Assembly: GCF_029784165.1 (NCBI RefSeq)
Contig: NC_073696.1
Span: 232,699,771 to 232,763,770 of the forward strand
From: Wyeomyia smithii
Lineage: Eukaryota; Arthropoda; Insecta; Diptera; Culicidae
Direction of reading: 5' to 3'
DNA: 64,000 bases
Part shown: in pieces, positions 56,775 through 64,000 of the stretch
Numbering within the stretch: the stretch's first letter is position 1
Layout of the letters: every line of letters begins with the position of its first letter
Notes under the pieces: model-generated
Told to the model about the DNA's origin: nothing
Seen by the model: only the letters and a program-made list of their open reading frames with translations
The model's database searches: none
Made by a program: the position numbers and the translations under genes

Positions 56775-56809
56775 ACGTCCAGTACTGATGCGTGTTCGGC
56801 ACAGAATGA
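56775..56809 (-). promoter_or_regulatory. Internal core promoter (Inr + DPE) of copy 1
   Basis: On minus, TCATTC with A+1 at 56807 matches the arthropod initiator exactly (the T is supplied by the target site). GGACGT at plus 56775-56780 occupies +28 to +33, a consensus downstream promoter element at the correct distance. This agrees with the 5' end defined by the duplication. Confidence 0.8.
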
Positions 56810-56822
56810 TTACCATTCTTAT

Positions 56823-57239
56823 ATTATAATTATTTCTGTTGTAATCAATTAGAATGAAACAATATATAAAAATTAAAATTATTCGCAATCAAAGATATCA
56901 AATGAATTCTCTTTCCAATGTTAGTCCTGCTCTTTCTGTCTATGAATGAAAATATAACTGATACAAATACCAGTATTACAATAAGTACTCGTTCACCGAT
57001 TCAGTGGAGAGTAGAGTTAAATGTAATGTTATTTACAGTTTCAATAAGCTATTGTGATTCCCAAAAAGTAGTAGTTGCACTAAGTTAAAGAGCAAGAGTT
57101 AAAAGTGTCAAACATTAGTTGAGTAACACTCAAACGTTATTAGACAATATTTACCCTATAACACCTGGAACTCACAGCACACTTTGATGCGGTAGCCTCT
57201 CTAATCCCCCCGTAGAAAAAAGACCCTCGTTTTCAGCAC
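56823..57239 (-). other. Putative 3' UTR/downstream region of the potassium channel gene
   Basis: 417 bases between the channel stop codon and the 5' end of copy 1. AT-rich with no clear AATAAA on minus that I could find. Whether the channel transcript ends here or runs into the same-strand retroelement is unresolved. Confidence 0.4.
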
Positions 57240-58822
57240 TCAGCACAACGAATCTAACGATGGTTCCTTGATCGAGAGCATACGGGCAGTGCGCTGCTTC
57301 TGAGCCGTGGACGGCGAGCCCTCGGAGACGGTCGCAACAGTGGCACCACCCAGAATTTCATTATTAACGACACCTCCACCACCACCACCTGGGTTAGCGA
57401 ACGTTACACCCCCGTGATTCTGGGTAGTAGCGTTCAGATTGAAATGCAAATAACCGTTATGCTGTGACAGCGACTGCTGCTTGCCGGGCAACCGTGCCGT
57501 TGCCGTTGCGTTGTCCGAAGAGGACGATGTGTCCGATTCGTCACTGGACGAGGAGGGTACTTTAAGGACGGACAATAAACGGACGTAAGACAGTTGACAA
57601 CAAAACAAGTTAGGGATTCGAAGAAAATAAACTCACCAATGCCATTCTGTTTGTTGAGCTCCTTTTTAACGACGCTCAGCTGCCGGGCGCTGCATAATGG
57701 CGTATCCACCTCATACGTATTGTTGAACATAGTATAGTCAACCTTGTGTAAAAAGAATCGATAGAGAGTTAAATTGAGAGTCCTAGAGAGTGAATCGTAC
57801 ACGCATGCGTCAATTTGACACATGCGCTTCGTAGCGCCATTTTTCGTTTTCATTCATCAGATCACAATCCATGATTGCATACCTCATATTCTCCGGTGTC
57901 CCGCTTGAACGTAACAACCGACTCGAATCGATGACCCCAGAGAATTTCCGACGGCAAGTAGCTGCTGCGTGCCTGGGTTGTCATTCCCGTCGATTCCACT
58001 ACACCTTCTACAAATGAAAAAATGATGATTAGAAAAATACCCCAAAAACTGGCAACCATTTTACCAAGCATAACCACAATTTCGAACCGCTCCCGTAGCA
58101 TATCCTGAGCGGACAGATTATACAGTGGGCTGTCGCGATCAATCTTGTGAACAACGATCGTAGGCCAAATGAACATCAACCGATCGTCCCCGCCATCACA
58201 GCTAACCTCTAAATTTTGCTGGAAAAACGGTTGCACTTCGCCTTCTTTCGTAATCTTCCGTCGGATGACCTGGGCCGTCACGTGGGCCTCGATGATGTGG
58301 CTCTTGCGCATATCGCCCACCCGGAACATCAAACAGGGAACACCGTCCCGATGGCAGATGACGGCGTTTCGGGAAAAGAGCAACGTTTGGGCCCGCTTCT
58401 TCGGTCGCGAAAGCTTCGCGAACACGATACCTACCATAAATGCTTGGATAAATACACCGGTAATGCTCTGCAGGGCCAGTATGAAGACCGCCTCCGGGCA
58501 TTCCTCCGTTACGAACCGATTGCCGTACCCGATGGTGTGCTGCGTTTCGAGCGAGAACAGGAATGCGGATGTGAAACCGTAGATGAAGGTAACACACGGT
58601 TGGTGCTGGGAATCTACAAAATACGATCGCCACAATAAATGTTGGGATGGATAGTTTAAAATCAGACAGCAGACCTCCGTTTGCATAGGCAGCCATATCG
58701 CCGTGGCTGTAGCCGATCAGATACCAGATCGTTCCGAATCCCAACCACGACAGAATGAAGCTAAGGGCAAACACCAACAGCGTCCAGCGCCATTGGATGT
58801 CGACCAGGGTGGTGAAAATATC
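57240..58822 (-). CDS. Inward-rectifier potassium channel (Kir), five 3' exons, N-terminus off window
   Basis: Exons on minus: 58675-58822, 58065-58613, 57883-58007, 57637-57742 and 57240-57559. Introns of 61, 57, 140 and 77 bp all have GT-AG ends, and phases 1, 1, 0, 1 join to 415 codons plus stop. Domains in order: slide helix DIFTTLVDIQWRW, M1 (TLLVFALSFILSWLGFGTIWYL), pore with filter TIGYG, M2 (ILALQSITGVFIQAFMVGIVFAKL), the basic SRPKKR expected to meet PIP2, then the cytoplasmic domain (RVGDMRKSHIIEAHV, TTQARSSYLPSEILWGHRFE, DYTMFNNTYEVDTPLCSA) and a variable Ser/Gly-rich tail. As a plasma-membrane tetramer, Kir conducts K+ and supports Malpighian tubule and other epithelial transport in mosquitoes (family knowledge). 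The first coding exon must lie beyond the intron holding copy 2. Paralogue (Kir1/2/3) not assigned. Confidence 0.93.
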
Positions 58823-58921
58823 CTGCAAGTAGGCAAGAAAAAGTAACATGAAAAAGTAATCGTTGCAGGCGCAGCGTGAGATTGTTCTAGTACTACTTTC
58901 GTAGCGTGACTCAAAAATATA
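58823..58921 (-). other. 3' end of the large upstream Kir intron
   Basis: A pyrimidine-rich tract and CTTGCAG acceptor abut the exon at 58822. The intron continues past the end of the window and contains retroelement copy 2, inserted about 100 bp upstream of the acceptor. Confidence 0.8.
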
Positions 58922-59204
58922 TTTTTTTTTGTTCACACAACATTTATTTGACACGGCACAATACAAATTAATGTTTTACGGAGCCAATTAAATCTAATGC
59001 CTTATGGTCTAGAATATCTTATAATCTAAAGGCAAATTCTTTACCCTCGCTGCCGACTACGAGCTGAAACTAAATCTAATACTAAAACTAACATGGTTTT
59101 TTTTTGTTTCGCTGTTAAATTGGCACCTTGATGCTCTTCAAGTAGCTATAAACATGTAGCATGTATGGCAAGTTTCGCTGAGCGAGAATATCACGAACTG
59201 GCAC

Positions 59205-62200
59205 TTAGGGCTGTATTCCTCGGGCCCTGAGGGTATCCAAAAGTAGAGATCTGGCGCCGCAGAATTCAGCACACACCCAAACCACGTGTTCAATGTCTTG
59301 ATACCCCAATCCACAAACGCAATGATTACTGCTCGCCAGCCCAATACGCAAGAGATGTGCATCTAGCCCGTAGTGGTTGGACATAATCCGAGACATTATG
59401 CGAATGAAATCTCGTCCTACATCCAACCCCCGAAACCAAGGTTTGGTGGAAACCTTGGGGATGATGCTGTGTAGCCACCTCCCCAGTTCTCCCTTATCCC
59501 ACGAGGCCTGCCAGTTGACAAGTGTACTCTGACGTGAAAATTTTAAAAATTCTTTGTAGGCAATTGGTCTGTTATAAATATCACCGTTTGTTGCGCCCAC
59601 CTTAGCCAAAATGTCCGCTTTCTCATTGCCCGGAATGGAACAATGAGAAGGGACCCACACTAAGGTAATCTGAGAAGATTTTTCGGATAAAGCACTCAGA
59701 TGTTCCCGTATTTTCCCCAGGAAATACGGAGAGTGCCTTACATCCTTCATCGATCGGAGAGCCTCAATAGAACTGAGACTGTCCGTAAAGATGAAGTAAT
59801 GGTCCGTGGGCATTGTTTCAATAATCCCTAAGGTATACTGAATTGCAGCCAATTCTGCGACGTAAATAAAAGCAGGATTATCGAGCTTGTAGGAGGCGGT
59901 AAAACTATTGTTGAAGATACCGAAGCCAGTGGACCCGTTGAGAAGTGATCCATCAGTATAAAACGCATTGTCGCAGTTGATGTTTTTATATTTGTTATAA
60001 AATATTTTAGGGAGCTGCTGCACGCGTAAATGATCCGGGATTCCACGAGTTTCTTCCATCATGGATGTATCGAAAAACACTGTAGAAACAGAAGTATCTA
60101 ATAAGTTGACACGATTGGAGGTTTATGAGGAAGGATTTATACTTTGAGACATGTGATTGAAATACACAGTCATGAAACGGGTTTGAGAATTAAGTTCAAC
60201 TAGCCTATCGAAATTTTCAATTACCAAGGGGTTCAAAACCTCACATTTGATGAGAATACGAGTAGTCAGATCCCAAAAGCGGTCTTTTAATGGGAGAACG
60301 CCCGCCAAAACTTCCAAACTCATCGTATGGGTCGAATGCATGCAACCTAAGGCAATACGCAAACAACGATACTGCAATCGTTCCAGCTTGATTAAATGGG
60401 TGTTTGCAGCGGAGCGGAAGCAGAAACATCCGTACTCAAGCACCGACAATATCGTTGTTTGGTAAAGCCTTATGAGGTCTCCTGGGTGGGCGCCCCACCA
60501 TGATCCAGTAATTCCGGTCCGGAGAAAATTCACTCTTTGTTGACATTTTTTCATCAAATACCGAACGTGACATCCCCAGGTGCCGTTCGAATCGAACCAG
60601 ACACCAAGATATTTAGATACCAAAACCTGAGAAATCTTTTCACCCATTAACTGTAAGTGGAGCTGAGCAGGCTCACGCTTCCTAGAAAAAACTACTGTCT
60701 CAGTCTTCTCCGGAGAGAATTCGATACCTAGCTGTAAAGCCCAAGCAGACAAATTGTCCAAGGTATCTTGCAATGGTCCTTGCAAATCGGCAGCTTTGGC
60801 TCCTGTAACAGAGACCACGCTGTCGTCTGCAAGTTGTCTTATCGTGCATGAATTTGCCAGACATGCGTCAATGTCATTCACATAAAAATTGTAAAGAAGG
60901 GGGCTTAAACATGAGCCCTGGGGAAGACCCATGTAGCTAATACGAAAAGTTGCCAAATCGCCATGCGTAAAATGCATATGCTTTTCGGACAACAAATTAT
61001 GCAAAAAATTGTTCAAAATTGGTGAAAATCCTTGTCCGTGAAGTTTGCCCGAAAGAATGTCAATAGAAACGGAATCAAAAGCCCCCTTAATGTCCAAGAA
61101 CACAGATGCCATTTGTTCTTTGCGAGCATAGGCTAGCTGAATATCTGTAGAAAGCAACGCAAGACAGTCATTCGTTCCTTTGGCACGGCGGAAGCCAAAT
61201 TGAGTATCTGATAGTAGACCATTTGATTCGACCCAATGGTCTAAACGACGGAGTATCATTTTTTCCATCAATTTCCGGATACAGGATAGCATTGCAATCG
61301 GCCTATAAGAGTTGTGATTAGAAGCTGGTTTCCCTGGTTTTTGGATGGCGATCACCTTCACTTGCCTCCAATCCTGCGGTACAATGTTTTGCTCCAGGAA
61401 CTTATTGAACAAGTTCAACAAGCGCCTCTTGGCATTGCCTGGCAGATTCTTCAACAAGTTGAATTTGATTCTATCTAACCCAGGCGCGTTATTGTTACAG
61501 GACAGGAGGGCAACTGAAAATTCTGCCATCGTAAAAGGTGATTCTATCGCATCGTGGCCCGGAGACGTATCGCGAACAAAGTTTTGCGCAGAAACAGAGT
61601 CCGGACATACTTTCCTGGCAAAATCAAATATCCACCGGCTTGAAGACTCCTCGCTTTCGTTGACCGTTATACGATTTCGCATTCTTCGGGCTGTGTTCCA
61701 AAGAGTGCTCATCGATGTCTCCCTTGACGTTTCGTTTACGAACCGACGCCAATATCCACGTTTCTTTGCTCGGACCAAGCTTTTGAACTTGGTCTCAAGC
61801 TCCAAATACCGTTAAAGTCGTCGGGTTGACCTTTCACCCAAAAGAAGGCCTTAAACGCGTCGGACTTTTCCGTGTAGACATCGGAGCACTCTTTGTCCCA
61901 CCACGAAGTGGGAGGCCGTTCTTTAATCGTCACGCCGGGATATTTCTTCGTTCGGGCTTGCAACGCGGCGTCGAGAATCAAGCCCGCGAGGAGGTTGTAT
62001 TCTTCAAGTGGTGGGTGATGTTGAGTCGACTCGACAGCTTTTGATATCATTTCCTCGTATAATTTCCAATCGATATTCCGTGTGAGGTCATACGGAATAT
62101 CAACTGATCGTGTGCGAGTTGAACCATTATCAATTGAAATTTGAGTAGGCAAATGATCGCTACCGTGGGGATCGAGGACTACCTTCCATATCCAATCCAA

Positions 62201-62706
62201 CCGTAGCGATGTTGAACATAAAGATAAATCTAAAGCACTGGGGCGCGCTGGAAATTTCGGAACGCGTGTCATATCCCCGTTGTTTAATATTGTCATGTCG
62301 AAGTCGTCGCAGAGGTTATAGATCAAAGAGGAACGGTTATCATTAGAAGGGGAACCCCAAGCCACGCCGTGAGAGTTAAAATCTCCCAAAATCAAACGTG
62401 GCGAGGGAAGAAGTTCTATTAAATCAAAGAGCAGCCGTTGCCCAACCTGTGCTCTGGGAGGAATATAAATTGAGGCAAAACAAAGCTCTTTACCTTGTAT
62501 TGTCATTTGACATGCGGCAGCTTCGACGCCTGGGACCGTGGGGAGGTTAATACGATAGGAAGCTAAGATCTACATTTGAAGTGAGCCAAGTTTCACAGAG
62601 GGAAAATGCATCGCATTTATGCTTATTAATCAAAACTTTAAATGAATCAATTTTGGGGATGATACTTCTACAATTCCACTGTAAAATAGAGATAGAATCC
62701 TTCATC
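59205..62706 (-). pseudogene. Retrotransposon ORF2, copy 2, with several frame breaks
   Basis: Segments on minus: endonuclease start (up to 62706, ILQWNCRSII), endonuclease body 61736-62506, reverse transcriptase 60123-61805 and RNase H plus C-terminus 59205-60080. Lesions compared with copy 1: about 80 bp missing near 62560, a frameshift near 61815, a break near 60100-60123, and an early stop near 59205 that removes the last tail. The reverse transcriptase section is nearly identical to copy 1 (GLPQGSCLSPLLYN, LADD), whereas the C-terminal ~150 residues differ markedly (for example CVCGLGYQDIEHVVWVC). Not able to encode a full enzyme. Confidence 0.9.
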
Positions 62707-62876
62707 ATCGCTGCAAGGAGGGGCCATTTAGCAGTCAACTGCTTCAAAAACGTTTTAACTGTTGGTAGAAATGCCAGCAGAAGACTTTTAAGAGGATCAG
62801 TTATGTTGAAATTTTCAAAAATCCAGTCCACAATATCTGGAAACTTCAGCAGTCCAGATTCTGGCTGAACCTTGGA

Positions 62877-63995
62877 CTAAAAAGAAGGAACAGTTGGGTT
62901 TTTTGATGTTCCTGGAAGTGCCGGAACCTCCTTACTTGAATTCAGTTTTGCCAATCCCGGAGGAGTTTGCTTCGGATTTTCTACAGCACTTTTTTGTTTC
63001 TTAGTATCAGTCACTTCAGATGGAGACCTTCTCTGTCCTTTCCTAGGAAGCCTAGGAGAAGAAAGGTTTTTCCTCTTCCTAGATTTCCCGGGTTCAATAA
63101 AAGAAGATTCCCCAACTGAATCGTCAGAATCAGACTCATCGGATGGCAAGACCTCGGAGAGATTCGGGGAAACCAGTTTGGTGGCAGCGGCCTCTTTGTC
63201 TTGGCGCTGTTTGTACGCGGGACATGCAGACAGCTCATGCGGAGTCTGCCCACAATAAAGGCACTTTTCAGCACCCTTATTACAGGCGTCATCCGCATGT
63301 TGCTCTCCGCACTTGCCACAACGTGCTTTATTGCCACAGTGGGAGGCCGTATGGCCCAACTGTTTGCACTTGAGGCAATTCATTACCCGCGGTACAAACA
63401 AGCTCACGGGCAGACGCACCTTGTCCACGAGCACATAGCTCGGCAGAGCAGACCCGGCGAAAGTCACGCGAAAAGAGTCTGAAGGGGTGTAAGTTTTTAC
63501 ACCCTTGTCGAGCGATACTGAATGTAATTGCTTACATTCAAGTATCTTGGCAGGTTCAAGGCTAGAATCCTTGAAAAGGCCTTTTCCAGCCTTCAACAGG
63601 TCCTCGACAGTCAGACTCGATTCGCTGACCACACCGTCAATCTCAACTACGCGAGCTGGAATGTACACGTGGTACTCCCGCGTGAAGAGCTCACAAGCAG
63701 CAATCTCGTTTGCTTGCTTGAGGTCGGACACCAAAATACGCAGCTTATTCGGGCGTACTTTGGTAATTTCAGTCACGGCTGTAAACCGTGCCAGATCTTT
63801 ACATATTTGCATTGTGTTCAATGCTTTCACTTTCGGCCGGAAAAATACAGCCCCAATACCAACTTTGCCCTCCGGATACTGCTTAAGCCGATGGGTAGCT
63901 TCCTGCGGGGTTCCATTCTTAACCCTTGGAACTTTGTATCCGGGAGGGCTAGGCGGTAGAACGAGCGGGTTTTCATCCCCGCGTTCGTCGTCCAT
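62877..63995 (-). pseudogene. Retrotransposon ORF1, copy 2, with premature stop
   Basis: ATG 63995 opens 372 residues. The conserved central domain (VTEITKVRPNKLRILVSDLK, ELFTREYHVYIPARVVEIDG) and three knuckles (CLKCKQLGHTASHC, CGKCGEQHADDAC, CLYCGQTPHELSAC) are intact. TAG at 62877-62879 cuts off the C-terminal patch, which continues in frame afterwards (VDWIFENFNITDP). N-terminal and linker regions differ strongly from copy 1, far more than the neighbouring reverse transcriptase does. Confidence 0.88.
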
Positions 63996-64000
63996 GTTGG

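Larger units (their letters stand above)
50939..56808 (-). mobile_element. Full-length RNase-H-bearing non-LTR retrotransposon, copy 1, with 14-bp target-site duplication
   Basis: ATTACCATTCTTAT lies at 50925-50938 and again at 56809-56822, immediately outside the element. Read on minus: promoter and 5' UTR (56808-56362), ORF1 with three zinc knuckles, ORF2 with endonuclease, reverse transcriptase, RNase H and a terminal CCHC, a 3' UTR of about 370 bases and a short poly(A) (T run from 50939 to 50947). RNase H places it in the I/LOA part of the non-LTR tree; MosquI, Loner and Lian of Aedes are candidates from memory. Both frames are uninterrupted and the duplication is perfect, so it is young and possibly competent. 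Confidence 0.92.
58922..64000 (-). mobile_element. Second copy of the RNase-H non-LTR element, broken, running off the window
   Basis: The 3' end has a T run (58922-58930, the poly(A) on plus) followed by the family's 3' UTR (GTTCACACAACATTTATTTG then ACACGGCACAATACAAATTA), closely matching copy 1. It carries RNase H, reverse transcriptase and endonuclease pieces and ORF1 in the same order and orientation. The start codon of ORF1 is at 63995, so the 5' UTR and 5' duplication are outside. It lies in the Kir intron in the sense orientation. Confidence 0.9.

Noticed and set aside
1..64000. Endogenous viral sequences (flavivirus- or rhabdovirus-like), common in mosquito genomes
   Set aside because: No frame showed viral polymerase, glycoprotein or nucleoprotein character; all polymerase-like motifs fit non-LTR retrotransposons.

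Overview
The window looks like nuclear DNA from a mosquito, most likely a culicine (Aedes-like) species. The only recognisable host protein is an insect-type inward-rectifier potassium channel. It has three short introns (57, 61 and 77 bp), one of 140 bp, and a 5' intron swollen beyond 5 kb by a retrotransposon. The rest is AT-rich and dominated by nested transposable elements of kinds common in mosquito genomes: Jockey-type and RNase-H-bearing non-LTR retrotransposons, tRNA-derived SINEs, Tc1/mariner elements and MITEs. No rRNA gene, functional tRNA gene, CRISPR array or bacterial-style operon was seen. Species assignment is inference.

Layout. 1-5 kb: an inverted-repeat element, two antisense SINEs and a candidate first coding exon (3855-4081, minus). 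5-12.4 kb: short tandem repeats, a decayed mariner-type transposase split by a SINE, hairpin repeats and a diverged duplicated repeat. 12.96-15.12 kb: a Tc1 element with IR/DR ends, interrupted by a hAT-type MITE. 15-18.6 kb: AT-rich, nothing identified. 18.6-34.9 kb: a degenerate AAAAATGAC minisatellite broken into blocks by later insertions. These are a repeat carrying a 4.4 kb Jockey-type element with target-site duplication (TSD), a 4 kb inverted/tandem-repeat complex carrying another hAT-type MITE, a SINE, a small MITE and a truncated non-LTR element. 35-40 kb: unique-looking DNA with a second candidate first coding exon (37256-37446, minus). 40.1-48.9 kb: two CCAATC-type arrays bracketing a long-terminal-inverted-repeat DNA transposon relic and two non-LTR relics. 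50.9-56.8 kb: an apparently intact RNase-H-bearing non-LTR element with 14-bp TSDs. 57.2-58.8 kb: five coding exons of the potassium channel gene (minus). 58.9-64 kb: a second, broken copy of the same retroelement family lying in the channel gene's upstream intron and running off the window.

How parts relate. The channel exons sit between two same-orientation copies of one retroelement. The two candidate first exons, 33 kb apart, share strand and donor phase and could be alternative N-termini of one gene whose body lies left of the window. Both retroelements with visible 5' ends start at an initiator matched by a DPE at exactly +28, which independently confirms the 5' ends inferred from TSDs.
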